From: Pinus tabuliformis
Lineage: Eukaryota; Streptophyta; Pinopsida; Pinales; Pinaceae
DNA: 64,000 bases
Assembly (NCBI GenBank): GCA_031772625.1
Contig: CM062810.1
Coordinates: 451,484,014 to 451,548,013, forward strand
Reading direction: 5' to 3'
The notes under the pieces were generated by a model. It ran no database searches, had not been told where the DNA came from, and saw only the letters and a program-made list of their open reading frames with translations. Below are positions 23,736-36,095 of this stretch, piece after piece. Each line of letters opens with the position of its first letter. Position 1 is the stretch's first letter. Made by a program: the position numbers and the translations under genes.

Positions 23736-25727
23736 ATCCTTCCCATTCAGGAGCTTTTGGTCCTCCAAAAGCATGAAAAATAATCTGCAACTTCTCCATA
23801 CCTTGTTTGCATCACAAGTGTCCTAGAAAGGTCTCACTTCCATCTCCTTCACCTTTGTTCTTCAGAGCCTTAAGAGACGAGCCGACACCTGCAACCTTTT
23901 CCTTGTAGTAGATTATTTTTGCAATTTACATGCTTGAATTTCATGACCAACTAATGACCCAAGCATCCCATAATTTCCACAAGTTTATAACACGTGCTCG
24001 GTGGTCAATTTTACATGGAAACAATACCCTAGCTACGAAAACAATGCCAACATATCATTGTTGCTCTAACAAGTGATGGAAACACATCACCACTGCAACA
24101 CATGATTTACAAAGATATGGCCAAACACTATTTTTGGTTTGACAAGTGACGGAAACACAACATCACCTCCACAATTTAACTTGCAACACAAAATAAGACC
24201 AGACATCATTGTTGCTTAACAAGTGATGGAAAACACATCATCACTTTTACATTTTAAAATGCAACAAATGATTTACAAAAGCATGACCATGACAAGCTAA
24301 CATATCTAGAAACCATTTTTCCCTTATCAATGTGAATGGGTCATCTCCGTGTGGTGGTTTTTCTTGTTGAACAATTATTTCACCTGGTTCATGCACCGAC
24401 ACTTTGTCTTTAAGGAAATTATCTAGATGGAGCCTCCAAAATGTGGCTCTTTGATGGCCACCTCTGTTGCAATGATTTCAATACCTCGTTTTCCTCTAGA
24501 TCTACTTAACATGTTTCTTTACCTGTTGTTGAGAGGGTTTTTAATGCCTCCTTTTGTGTGTTGTTATTCTTTTCCAACACTCAACATATGTATGGTTATG
24601 TAATCCACAAAAGGTGCGTGTTTTTCGATGCCTTGATTTATGTCCATCTTTAACAACATGATTATAATCAAAATGAAAATTTGTATATCGAGACTGGTTA
24701 TACCTCTCCTTGCCATCTCTGGTGTAAGTACGACAATGAGATCTTGCCTCAACTCTTTCCTTGCAATGGGCACTACCATGGGATGATGGGGATATGTTCC
24801 CATCATTCTCTTTCCTTAATGATTTCGACAATGTCTTGAAAGCATATGACACCTTCAAGCATTCTCCTTCAGTGCATCCCAATCCTGCAAATTGAGGTCT
24901 CTGCACAATCTCCAATGGTTGAGTTATGCCTTGGTTGTTAACACCAAGTTCTTTTTCCTCCTTCGCCTCATCCTAGTAAGGACCATCATGTTTGTTCCTA
25001 TAATTGGTATCTCCACATCTCCAATAGAAATCATACTATGTGAAGATGAGACAGAAAGGAAATCAACATCTTTTGCCTCCATTGTCGAGTTGGAAAGAAC
25101 TGATGAGGGATTCTCATTATTTGTAGTTGGTGGTTCGCTAGTTGTCTCGACACATTCCCCAACTTCCTTTCTAACATACACAAGTCCTTCCTGATAGGGT
25201 AGTTCTTCTACTTTGATGGGGTTGATAATGCATTAGCCTTTAATGCCCAAGCATTTTCCTTCATACCCCATTTTCTTCAACAGTTTGGAGCCAATTCCTA
25301 TGGTATGATTTTCAAAAACAACGAAATCATCATGAGGACACATACATGAATTTAGAGAATTACTTTTTACCTCACATAGGTCACACAAAAACTTTTCCGA
25401 GGCCTTGTTCTTAGCTTGTAGTTGTTGTAGAAAACTCTGTTTTTCCTCCTTCTCTTCATGTAGAAGCATCTTTAATTCAACATTCTATGTTACATTATTC
25501 TATTTGTTGCGCTTCATTTCTTCAATGGCCTCTTCCATGGCTCGCAACTGAAGCTGCAATCGCTCCTCTTCCTTTGTCTCTTTTTGTAGAGCTTCATATA
25601 TTATTTCCGCCCTTTTCAAAAATTTTAGCATGGTCTCGTACATCGCTTTTTCATCCTCTATCGTTGCACGTTCCATTTTTCACATTTGTAATTCACATCC
25701 ACACAAAGAACACTTTGATACCAAACT
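23736..25727 (-). pseudogene. Interior of element F: gag-like remnants with zinc knuckle and G-patch motifs
   Basis: On the minus strand, about 25,230-25,470 encodes a helical stretch followed by a G-patch-like GIGSKLLKKMGYEGKCLGIKG. About 24,540-24,915 has a CX2H...C knuckle-like CGLHNHTYVECWKR. G-patch motifs next to gag or protease are known in some plant LTR elements and retroviruses. No RT, RNase H or integrase motif is seen in 2 kb. Parts between these motifs are too decayed to call. The region is heavily broken. Confidence 0.6.
25711..25723 (-). other. Primer-binding site of element F (tRNA-Met-type)
   Basis: On the minus strand this reads TGGTATCAAAGTG, one base different from the common plant initiator-Met site TGGTATCAGAG, four bases from the LTR edge at 25,728. 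It sets the minus orientation. Confidence 0.8.
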
Positions 25728-27896
25728 TGATTCAAGTTGACTCAACTCCCGGATTTAACCAAGATCTTTTGCTTTCGTGATGTGATTAGAATTGCATTTA
25801 AAATAGCATAAAGGAACATACTTGCATGCTGTAAAGAAGAAGGAACATGACAATCATCAGCAACATAAAATAACAAGACGTTGATAACAAAGTTAATCCA
25901 GAAGGGACTACATCTTCGGGCCCTAGTGTCAAAATGGTGTACATCGCTACATTAAGTACTATCAATAGTGATGATGTACATTGGTGGTGACATCACTATC
26001 ATACAAGGAAAATGCCCTCACGTAAGAGTGGCTCCATGAGATGTTTTGCTACATGAACTCTCTATTAGAAAGGACTCCTATTAGTATGACAAAAACTCAT
26101 GCATGATGATAATGAGCATCCCACCAACATGGCATCAAAGGGATCTCAATGAAAACATACATGGCAACACAAGAGTATCCCGTCAACATGACAACAAAGG
26201 GACCTTCAATAAAACATGATGATTCATGACAAAAAGTACATGCCACAGATGATTCTGTGTCACATCAACCAGGAACCATGAAACAAGTAAGAAAACAAGA
26301 TCCCACATCAAACATCAAATAGGGATCTATGCATCACAATGCATCTCATATAAAAATGAAATACATGAACACACTGGATGCACCTCACATACTGGGGCCA
26401 TTTGAAGAAAAGGATGTCAAACTATTGAAGTTGGCCATACCATCAATCTCATGGCATCAGATATCATGGAAATGACTACTTGCTCATGAATGCTGACACC
26501 TACATTCCACTTTGAAAAGTGGCCAAAAAATGAAATGATCAAATGGAAAATCTAAATGCACCATTAGATTTGTGGCATAGAATAGTGTAAAATTGACTGT
26601 CAAATTTATGAGCTTTGAGAAAGTGAAAATCTAGGGCTTAAGGAATCTTTTAGATTCCCCCTAGATTCCTCAAAGATTCCCTCCTCATAGTCATATGAAG
26701 GTTTGCTACTCAGATAAAGAAATTGAATACACCATCAGGTACGTGTCGCTAAGAGGTGTAGGATCGACATAAAGTTTGTCCAAATTGGACACTAGAAAAG
26801 TTTTGGTCCCCAAGGAATCTGGAAGATTCCTTAAGATTCCTCAAGATTCTCCTCTACTGGGAATCTATTGCTTAGAAGGTGAATCCGATCTTGCCATAGC
26901 ACTCCCTATGAAAATCTAAGAAAATTGATTGTAAACTTGGTTACATTTTGATAAAATGTATCTTTAAGATTCTCTACAAAAATTTTGTCTCAAAAAACGT
27001 GCCATCATTCTGCCTCCTGGATCTTCGTCATGGTTCCACTGCTCAAAACCCTACTCTTGGTTCCTCTCTCTATTCCCTATTTTTCTATCCGGTCCTCCGT
27101 TCTCTTGCAAATGAGTGTCGGGTTTATATAATATAATGGCAGTGGAGTTAACAAGGTTGAGCCCCATGGCCCAATGGTGGCGGAGGCATTTAGGATGGTG
27201 AAGGTCAAGGGGTGAAATCCCAACCCCTCTAGAATTGGAACATTATGTCTATTTTTAATTTTTTTACATAACACATTGAATAGGCACATTGGGCATTTTG
27301 GGTATGTAGTTCTGTTTGATATTAATGTTACGGTGGAGGTTGGAGGGTGTATTAAATATGGGGTTGTTTAATAACCATGGAGTATATGGTTATAACAACC
27401 ATACACAAAAAAGGAATTTAATCCAACAATATTTGTTTCAACAAAATTCATTTTAAATTTATGTTAGGTTATTTGGATGGAATCATATTAATTATTATAT
27501 ATATATGAATTTTGTTATATGGTTATTAATAACCAAAAAATGATTTTGTTATTATATTTTCTTTTTATGATATTTTTTTTGTTGTCTTTTTGTAGGATTA
27601 AAGAGGCCAATGAGGAAATGACATGTGTTAGAGGTTGGTGAGCTGCTATGTGTCCCACTTGCTCATTGGGATGCCATGTGGCACAATGTGAGCCCCTCTT
27701 TTCCCATGTCATGTCAATCTTTGAAGAGCTCTAGCTTTTGCATATGATTTCATTTTGACGAACCATTCACACCATTATGATCAGGATGGTGAGATCTTCA
27801 ACATTAACCTAGTTTGAGGATGATCCAAACACTTTGATTTTTGACCCTTCCTGAGTCCTCTTAGATTTTTGCATGTGTCTGGAGCCACCTGGATCA
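25728..27896 (-). repeat. Right (5') LTR of element F
   Basis: It starts TGATTCAAGTTGACTC and ends GGATCA, parallel to 21,455-23,735. The TA microsatellite is short here. No coding sequence. Confidence 0.85.
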
Positions 27897-28950
27897 ATAA
27901 GGCCCATATCATAGTGTTCATAGCTTCCCATGGGCTTCGGAAAGGTTTTATTTATGCAAATGAAATCAAACTTTGTCACGCACCTAAAACTTATGTGGAA
28001 CCTGATGTCCATCATGTTATTGTTTATAATTGGCATTGGATTTATCCAATCTATCATGAACCTGCTGGAGGATGTGTTTGATGCGTTCAATAAACATGGT
28101 TTCTTTATGAGCCTTAGACTATACATGTGTGTATTTTTCCTATGTTGTGATATGGGGAATGGCTCTACCAATCAAACATAATAGTTGAAGTCCATGACCC
28201 ACTTGAACATTGTTGCAGCTCATTAAGCTTTGGAGAGAATTGTTATAGTTGTGATGAACATAAGGAATGATCTCATCCCATGTTCGTGGAAGGCTTGGAG
28301 TTGTATGTCTGTAGTATGTGCTTGATCATCATGTTCACAACCTTGGTTTGGCCATCAATTTAGGGATGAAATACAATCAACTTGGTGAGCTTGGTTTCCA
28401 ATAATGACCAGAGGCTTGACTGGAATGTGCTCAGGATCCTATTATCCTAATCTCATATAATGGTCTACAATGTCCTAAAACGTACCCATTCTCATTAAAA
28501 AAATAGTTTGGTAGGATCCTTCATTACGATACTCTTCTTGCAAGCTACCAATATAGCCATCTTAGAAAACATTATACACAATCATCACCATGCTTGGTAG
28601 AAGGGAAGAAAAATAGATAGTCCATGGAGATGGATTCCCAGGGTTTCTTGGAATAGGTAGAGGAGTGTACATTCATTGCTTGTTGATGATTGACTTGGAA
28701 ATGGCATAGGTAGTGCCCTTGAATGAACACACTCATATTTCCCAAATCATATTTCCATGCTTGCTTGAAGGAACAAAAACGTGGCCGGAGTAGCATAATA
28801 ATGTGTACGGGAGGTGGAAGTCTAGAACATGATTTCCATCGACTAACATATGGTATGTAGTGGTGAACTGTGGATAATTTTTGAATTTTTGTGGCCATAA
28901 GAGATGATAACAATGGTCAATGTTGCAACTGAGGATTGATAGAGGAAATC
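27897..28950 (-). pseudogene. Element G, integrase portion (minus strand, fossil)
   Basis: On the minus strand, PWESISMDYLFFFPSTKHGDDCV (about 28,575-28,645) is the start of a Ty3/gypsy integrase core. Downstream, decayed core sequence leads to a C-terminal domain remnant with helical HIL.Q.HDRL, DKV and KL.L.YGPY-like words that stop at the F insertion (27,897). The sequence then continues beyond F at 21,454. Integrase inserts element cDNA. Very heavily broken. The lineage looks different from A-E but cannot be settled by eye. Confidence 0.65.
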
Positions 28951-30114
28951 TCTGACATGATTGGTTTTTCCCTTCTTTTATCTACTGTTTAAATGGAATT
29001 TTTGTAGATATATGTACGAAGGGTATGGAAATTTTTTCTGAACTTGGACATGTATTGGTCCCTTCCCTACTACATTGTAGTCTATTTTATGTACGTATCT
29101 TCATAGCTCCCGATAAGGTAATATTATTCTTTGATGACGTATCAAGAAGAATTCAAAGTAGGCACCCGTGAAGATGGTGAAGGTTCCTTCTCATCCCTCT
29201 GCTCATGGTAGGTTTCCCACCAACCCTTGATGTGAGAGTTGACCATCAGAAGTAAAAAAAGTAATTTTTTGCACTATTGGAAGAATTTTGGATTGAAAAA
29301 TACTCTAATAGATTTAATGATTTATCTATGACATCTGCATCTATTTTGCCTTAAAATATAAGAACTTCCAAGTTAACTTGTACCTTGAAAGGGTTGGTGC
29401 CTCTGAGGTGGCTGTCAAATGAAGATGCTTTTCCCATTGATTCTTATAGAAGGATTTGGGAATTTATGTAGCATCTTGTTCCTTTGTCACTCAAGAGCTT
29501 CTTCAAGTAACATTTTGAATGGATCTCCCGCTACCTCATCTTTATTTTATTCAACCATGGGAAACTCTAAGGGTTAGTGAGATTGGTCTTATAAGGGTTC
29601 AACTAGTTCAAGTACTAACTCCATATACCTCAACCCTGTTAGGGACATGCATAGAAAAATAGATAAAGAGCATACTGCTCTCATGCTACTAATTGAGATA
29701 TATTTAGGAAAGAAATGAAATACAAATTTAAATAGAAACTCAAATATACAATTAAAACTAAACTTCAATTCGTTAATAACAAAACATTTACATGCAAAAA
29801 TCGAAATAAACTAGATTAGGTGATGGTAGCTTATCCCTGAGAAGTGATGTGATGGCTACATGCCTTCTAAACTGTGTTAGAATGAGACTCAAAGGCCTTT
29901 TCATTATTGAGAATTAATGGAAAACCCTAAATATCCAGAAAACATAACCCTAGGAGATGAAGTGAAAATTTTTTGTGGGCCTTGTTGGAGTTAGTTTGTA
30001 CATGAATTTATCTAACTCGTAAATTTGTTTGAAACTTATGATAAATCATTAGAAATATCTACATAAGGACATAAAATTTTGACCATAGACCCCTACCACA
30101 AATAATGGCTCTGT
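28951..30114. other. AT-rich stretch without recognised gene
   Basis: No coding pattern, border repeat or RNA gene is visible. It probably contains decayed upstream pol or gag of element G on the minus strand, but I can name no motif. Confidence 0.3.
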
Positions 30115-30582
30115 CTGTTTTCCAAAAAGACATCGTTTAGGGCCACAAAATGGCTTTGGATGTTTAGGACTTGAAAAATGGCCAAAAATAGTAAACAATG
30201 CTACAATTAAGGAAAATAAAATAAACCGTGTTGTGGGTCAATGTGGAATAGGAGGGTGGTCAACAATATCCACTTGGATCAAACCCTCACCCCACTAGGT
30301 GTTACCCATTTGAAAACCTTCAATAAGCCTTTCAGTTGGAATTCATTTCTTAGTTCAACATCCCCTCCATTACAGACTAGGGGAAATTTTTCCAGCACAT
30401 ATCTGCTTACTAAGGGAATTCCTACCCAATACAACCATTGGTACCACTAGGTCCTTATTTGACTGATGCCTTTCCTGTTGGTGGTTATGTCATTAGTGGT
30501 GGTCTTGTACCCAATCTATCTTATGTGGGTGTTGGTGTTTTATTTCTGGGACCCGCTTCATGTTCTTAGGGCCTCCCTGCTA
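30115..30582 (-). mobile_element. Second G-like 3' end (fossil), cut by element H
   Basis: 30,115-30,300 is similar to 20,909-21,090 (AAAAAGAC, TTTAGGGCC, ATAGTAAA, GCTACAATTAA, GTGGAATAGG and CACTTGGATCAA line up in order). The minus-strand sequence above it resembles the end of a pol frame, as in G. It therefore looks like the 3' end of a second, related element rather than G's own 5' LTR. Element H interrupts it at 30,583. Confidence 0.45.
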
Positions 30583-31052
30583 TGTGGTTTTAACCCTGTA
30601 CAAAAATTATCTGCATATGAATTCTAAAAATAGAAAATAAGCAATGGCGAGAGCATAACACATAAAACAAATATACACAGAGATTCCCCACTAGATCCCA
30701 AAATTAGGACTACTAGATTGATTTTTCATTATGTTCCTTTCAATGTTACAATACATATATATACATGCCAAAGCATCCATATACCCAATCCATTAACCCT
30801 CGATTAGAGCATTATCGTAGTCCCTTTGATCGAATCTTCAAACAACCATGGACCGAAAACCATCGCGCCAAAAACCATGTGCAAAATCCATGCACAAAAC
30901 CATAGATAGGTCCTCCCACCTAATATAGGGTCCAAAAAAATTTTTCCCAGGGCATTTCTCCAGACCACATAGAGTGGGGCTTCCAGCCCCCCTATAACTC
31001 CCTGACTAAACTATTGGGGTTAGTTGTGGAAAGAATATGACATAACCCAACA
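30583..31052 (-). repeat. Left (3') LTR of element H
   Basis: 470 bp, aligned end to end with 34,766-35,237. It begins TGTGGTTTTAACC and ends CCCAACA. Confidence 0.9.
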
Positions 31053-34000
31053 TTATCCCACTAGTTGTTTTCTTTCCACCAGGGGCCACAGGAGAGCTTA
31101 ATCATTGATCCAACCCTACAATGCCCATTATTTATCTACACCAAGAGAACTTCTTAGTGCTCACAGACTTTGTCAACGCATTTGTAGTATTCTTCAAAGT
31201 GTCCACCTTTACCAACAAAACCTTTTTATCTTCTACCATATCCCTCAAAAATTGATATTGAACATCAATTTGCTTTGTATTTGAATGATAAGAAGGGTTC
31301 TTTCCCACGAAAAATTACACTTTGGCTATCACAGTCTATCCTTATAGCTCATTGTACTAACCCCATACTTGAACACAATCTCTACAACCAAACTGCTTCC
31401 TTGCTTGCATGAGTGGCTACCATGTATTCTGCCTCTCTAGTTGAATGTGCCACTACAGATTGTCTCTTGCTCATCCAACAAACTGCACCTCCAAATAGGT
31501 TAAACACATACCCACTTGTAGATCTTCTCTGATCCAAATCTCCATCCCGGTCTGCACCAACAAAGCCATGGATTTCCAAAACTCTATCCAATCTTGGCCT
31601 TCCTTGGTAGCACAAATGATAATCACTAGTGCCAAGAAAATACTTGAAAGCCCGTTTCACTATTTTCCAATGCTCATTTAAAATATATGCAGTGATCTAA
31701 TCTGTTCCTGGTGAAGCCAAGTCCTTGTATAAATGTATCAAATATCTGATACCACATCCTTGGTGACTACTTTAATCCATATAGCGACTTTTTTAATTTT
31801 CATACCAGTTCTTTCTTACCCTTCACCACAAAGCCTTCAGGTTGCTTCATGTAGATCTCTTCTTTCAGATCCCCATGAAGAAATGTTGTCTTCACATCCA
31901 TCTGTTCCACCTCAAAATCAAAAGCAGTAGCAATAGATAAAAGTAATCTAATAGAAGCTACCTTGGAAACAAGAGAAAAAATATCACCAAAATAAATTCT
32001 CGACAACTAGGAATAAACATTTTCTACCAACCGAGATTTGCATTTAAACACCTTTCCTTCTGTATTTGTCCTCTTCTTTAATACCCATTTTCTTCCAATG
32101 GGTTTCCTTCCATCCGACAACTCCATCTTTAATACCCATTTTCTTCCAATGCGTTTCCTTCCATCCGACAACTCCACTAGATCCCAAGCCTCACTTTTGT
32201 TCAAAGATGCCATTTCATCAACCATGGCCTCTTTGTAGAGTTTTCCATCCTATGAATCTATTTCTTCCTTCACAGTTTCAGTGTCATCGTAAGTAATATT
32301 TAAAACAAAATTTGAATAGAAAGCAGATGGACTATACCTTTCTAGCTGCCTTCTTTCTCGAATTGATCTTCTCACAACCCGAGTTTGTGGCTCTTCATCT
32401 TCTGATTCCTCTTCTGTTGTAGAGTCTCATTCTTCCTCATTTAGCTCAAACTCTATCTTCTCAGGTTCCTTTGCTAGGACTTCTTGTTTAATAACATCTT
32501 TCACCTCTCTAAACACCACATCTTGGTTATACACAACCTTCTTGGTTACTAGGTTCCAAAGCTTATAACCTTTTAAACCATCCTTATACCCAATAAAGAT
32601 GCACCTTTCAGATTTACTATCCAACTTTGTTCTTTTCTCATTTGGAACATGTACATATGCATCACATCAAAATAGCCTCAGATGTGAAAGAAAAGGTTTC
32701 TTACTAGTCCATACCTCTTGTGGAGTCTTATCCTCCAATGTTGATGAAGGTGATCTGTTGACGAGGTAATGTGCAATCTCCACCTCCTCTGCCCAGAGTT
32801 CATATCCTAACTTGACACCATTGAGCATGCTTCTTTCCCTTTCCATCAACCTCTTTTTCATTCTTTCTGCAACTCCATTTTTCTCAGGTGTGTATGAAGT
32901 AGTCTTCTACCATGCTATACCACACTTCTTACAAAACTCTTCAAATTCCTTCTTGCAAAACTCTCCAATGTTATCTATCCTCAGCACCTTTATCTTCTTA
33001 TCTGTCTAGCTTTCCACCAAAGCCCTAAATTCATTAAACCTGTCAAGGACTTCAGATTTCTTATTGAGGAAATATATCTATGTATTCCTTGAGAATTCAT
33101 GTATAAATGATACATAGTACACAAACTTACCTAGTGATGGAACTGACACAGCTCCAAACACATAATTGTGCACAAGCTCTAATTTTTGTTTCACCCTCTT
33201 ACCAACATAGGGGAAACTCACTCGATTTTGCTTCGCATATACACAATTTTCATAGAAATCAAAATCCAGAGAGATATTATACATACCTTCTACCATACCT
33301 TTAACATGATGTGTTCGAAGGCCCTTATCTCCAATATGTCCAAGCCCTTGATTCCATAGCATGGTCTTTTCTCCAGAGACCACTAGATTTTCACCTCCAC
33401 TTTCAGGAACCATAGAAAAGTTTCACCCATCAATAACAATGCTATGTTGCAGCTTGTGAAGAGTTCCAATCCGAACTACTTGCATCAATACCAGGGCTCC
33501 TCAAACCATGTTGTAGGTATCTTTCTTGAACACTATTTTTACACCTGCATCATCTAGCTTGCTTACATAAATTAGATTTATGACTAATGCAAGAATATGT
33601 AGAACACCTAGAAGGGTTCTAATATTTCCACCTTTCAACTTCAACTTGACATTTGTACGACCAATGATTCTAGCTTTGTTGACATCCCCTAATAAGACAT
33701 CCCCACCATCATATTTCTCATACTCACAGAACCACTCTCTATGGGGAGTGAAGTGAAAGGATGCACCTAAGTCAATCAGCCATGCCTCATAATCTACATG
33801 TGTACTTGAAGAAGAAGCCGAGTACACATCCCCACCTTCATCTTAGGTGGTTTTCACTTGTGTAGAAGGAGCATCATCAGATCCATTTCATTTTTGAGGA
33901 GCTTTAGATTTACATTCCTTATTGTAGTACCCTTGTTTTCTGCATTTCTAGCACACCTTTACGGGTTTTCCTACAGATTTAGATCTCCCTCTAGATTTAT

Positions 34001-34643
34001 ATCTCCCACTCGAGGACATATTTTTTTTTCTGTTCTAGGACCGTCCTCGTATAGACAAGGAATCACCATTCTGGTTCTCCATATTTTTCCATCTCATCTC
34101 CTCCATCAACAAGGATGAGACTATTTCATCAAACTGCAAGGCATTTGGATTGGTACCTATTGCAACAACCAAAGTATCCCACGAATTTGGTAGAGACCAC
34201 AACAAACTGATGCACTTATCTTCATCTGAAATTTTAATATCAACACATAATAACTAGCTTACCACAGTATTAAATGCATTCAGATGCTTTGTCACTGAGT
34301 CTCCATCTTTCATCCTTGGGTTATATATCTTTTTCCATATGAACAATTTATTCACCAGAGACTTAGATTGGTACAAAGTCCCTAACTTGTCCCACAAAGC
34401 CTCTGTCGTAGCTTTCCTTGATACATTCAACAATACTGAATCTGAGGCACACAATCGTATTGTTCCTTTTTCCTTCCAATCCAAATTCTTCCAGTATTCA
34501 TCAGAAATTGTCTTTGGTTTAGAACTCGGATCTACTGCGATCCACATATCTTTATCCATGAACAGATCCTCCATCTTGATTTTCCACAACTCAAAACTCA
34601 GACCATTAAATTTCTCAATCTCTATCTTTCCATCAGTCGCCAT
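31053..34643 (-). pseudogene. Gag-Pol of element H (Ty1/copia order)
   Basis: Reading on the minus strand from high to low coordinates: a copia-type gag start (about 34,640-34,250; KFNGLSFELWKIKMEDLF); protease (about 33,830-33,500; AWLIDLGASFHFT); pre-integrase zinc region (about 33,410-33,080; LWNQGLGHIGDKGL); integrase (about 33,050-32,430, including YELWAEEVEIAHYLVNRSPS and RCIFIGYKDGLKGYKLW); RT (about 32,225-31,700; DVKTTFLHGDLKEEIYMKQPEGF); and RNase H (about 31,660-31,380; GFVGADRDGDLDQRRSTSGYVF, SVVAHSTREAEYM). The order and motifs are typical of plant Ty1/copia. The coding region is fragmented throughout. Confidence 0.9.
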
Positions 34644-34751
34644 CTTCTTTCACCACAAGAATCGAGTCCGCAGATCTCCCACTGAATAAGGTCTACCACA
34701 GGCCCGAGCAAAACCCCTCGGGAGCAAAGGCGTCCCCTTGAAGCCAAAACA

Positions 34752-34763
34752 GCTCTGATACCA
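34752..34763 (-). other. Primer-binding site of element H (tRNA-Met)
   Basis: The minus strand reads TGGTATCAGAGC, the standard initiator-Met primer site of plant Ty1/copia elements, two bases from the LTR edge. Confidence 0.92.
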
Positions 34764-34765
34764 AA

Positions 34766-35237
34766 TGTAGGTTTTAACCACATACAAAAATTACCAACAT
34801 ACGAATTCTAAAAACAAAAAATAAACAATGGCTAGAGCATAACATATAAAACAAACATACATAGATATTTTCCCCTGGATCCCAAAATCAGGGCTACTAG
34901 ATTGATTTTTCATTATGTTACTTTCATTGTTACAATACGTATATAAACATACTGAAGCATCCATAAACCCCAATCCATTAACCTTGGATTAGAACATAAT
35001 CATAGTTACCTTGACCGGATCTACAAAATACCATGGATTGAAAACCATCGTGCCCAAAACCATGTGCCAAATCCATGAACAAAACTATAGGTAGGTCTAC
35101 CCACCTAATATAGGGTCCAAATTTTTTTTTCCTGGTGCATTGCCCTGGACCCCATAGAGGGGGGCTATTGCGCCCCCTCTACCCCCTCGGCTAAACTATT
35201 GGGGCTAGTCGTGGAAAGAATATAACATAACCCAACA
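34766..35237 (-). repeat. Right (5') LTR of element H
   Basis: 472 bp, TGTAGG...CCCAACA, paired with 30,583-31,052. Confidence 0.9.
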
Positions 35238-35802
35238 TAGTAAACCATACTTACCTATTAGACCAAACTCCTATCTAAGGGGAAACCAATTTTTCGGTAG
35301 CTTTCATGAAGGTAGGGGCATGCCTTATGGCTCATCACTTTATACGACCCCACCACCACCTTAGGGAAACTATTGTGCTTCACAACTTGTATACCCCGAT
35401 AGAAACCAATTGATGGGAGGATCTCCTAGTCCCTCTAGTCACCATTCTCTTCCGTGTTCTGATATGAAAACACCTACCGCTTTACCATTCTTAGCTACTC
35501 TTGATGTGCCAGATAATTACAACTGGACCAATGGTCCCATCAATCATAACTTTCTTTTTCCTCCAATTCCACATAAGATTCTTGTAAAAATTCTGTTGTA
35601 GCTGCTACAACCACCCTCCAAAAATTTGCCTTTGCTTTGTTTCAGAGCCTCCCTCCTCAAAATCATTGCAACTATCCTACACTAATCATGTACTTGTGTC
35701 TATTTAGGTTCATCAGTCATTTCACAAATTTTGTTCAAGTCACCTGTTCCGCTAGTCAACCACAAGCACACGTAATACTTGGTTCACATCTGGTCAATTA
35801 GC
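35238..35802. other. Unidentified stretch
   Basis: It presumably continues the sequence into which H inserted. A 63-residue plus-strand ORF (35,410-35,601) with DVPDNYNWTNGPINHN is not recognised and has no neighbouring support. No repeat border is seen except a possible LTR start at 35,803. Confidence 0.25.
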
Positions 35803-35884
35803 TGTTGGGAAAAACTACACAAACCTAGAGGAAAACTTATCTTCCCCACAGAAATGCATAGAGAATCCCAACAACTACCTTGCA

Positions 35885-36095
35885 CTCAGAAATTTTGGAC
35901 ATAAGGCTAACCAACGTGGTTCCGGAAATTGCACAAAGCAGGCTAACCGACACTCATCTCCAAAAATGTGCAGTTTTAGCCAACTCCATTGTTCTCTGGA
36001 AATGCACAGAACTAGCCAGCTGCACTGATCTCTAGAAATGTGTAGAGCAACCTAACATCATTGCTTTGGAAATTGTGTAGAGTTGTCTAATCAGC
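35885..36095 (+). repeat. Degenerate tandem repeat, unit about 36 bp
   Basis: Five to six units share the pattern (C/T)(C/T)GGAAATTGCACAGA, a short gap, then TAGCCAAC. They begin near 35,890, 35,935, 35,970, 36,008, 36,040 and 36,060. Looser copies of the same words (TTGCACAG, GCATTATGCAGATCTAGCCAAATGC, CAATGCACAGTTTCAGC) recur at about 36,910-37,160, just before the accessory ORF. Confidence 0.6.

Larger units (their letters stand above)
21455..27896 (-). mobile_element. Element F: non-autonomous LTR retrotransposon with gag-like remnants only (fossil)
   Basis: Two LTRs of about 2.2 kb (21,455-23,735 and 25,728-27,896) flank a 2.0 kb interior. LTR ends are TGA(C/T)...GGATCA. The flanks GTAAG (21,450-21,454) and ATAAG (27,897-27,901) form a near-perfect 5-bp target duplication. 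Orientation is minus: a tRNA-Met-type primer site lies beside the right LTR and a polypurine tract (GGGAAGGAT read on minus) beside the left. The interior holds only gag-like fragments, with no RT or integrase, so it resembles the TR-GAG/LARD class and would have depended on another element's enzymes. LTRs differ by roughly 12% by eye, so it is old. Many breaks. Confidence 0.85.
30583..35237 (-). mobile_element. Element H: Ty1/copia LTR retrotransposon (fossil)
   Basis: LTRs of about 470 bp at 30,583-31,052 and 34,766-35,237 have ends TGT(A)GG...CCCAACA. A tRNA-Met primer site sits beside the right LTR, and a polypurine-like AGTGGGATAA (minus strand) beside the left. The flanks TGCTA and TAGTA are a weak target duplication. 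The interior (minus) reads gag, protease, integrase, RT, RNase H. Integrase before RT is diagnostic of Ty1/copia. LTR divergence is around 15% by eye. Broken in more than ten places, so inactive and old. It inserted into the G-like fragment at 30.1-30.6 kb. Confidence 0.92.

Noticed and set aside
30115-30300. 5' LTR of element G
   Set aside because: The sequence beside it looks like the end of a pol frame plus a purine-rich tract, which fits a second element's 3' end better.
35410-35601. Possible host gene fragment (DVPDNYNWTNGPINHN)
   Set aside because: Single short ORF, no recognised family, no splice context, surrounded by repeats.
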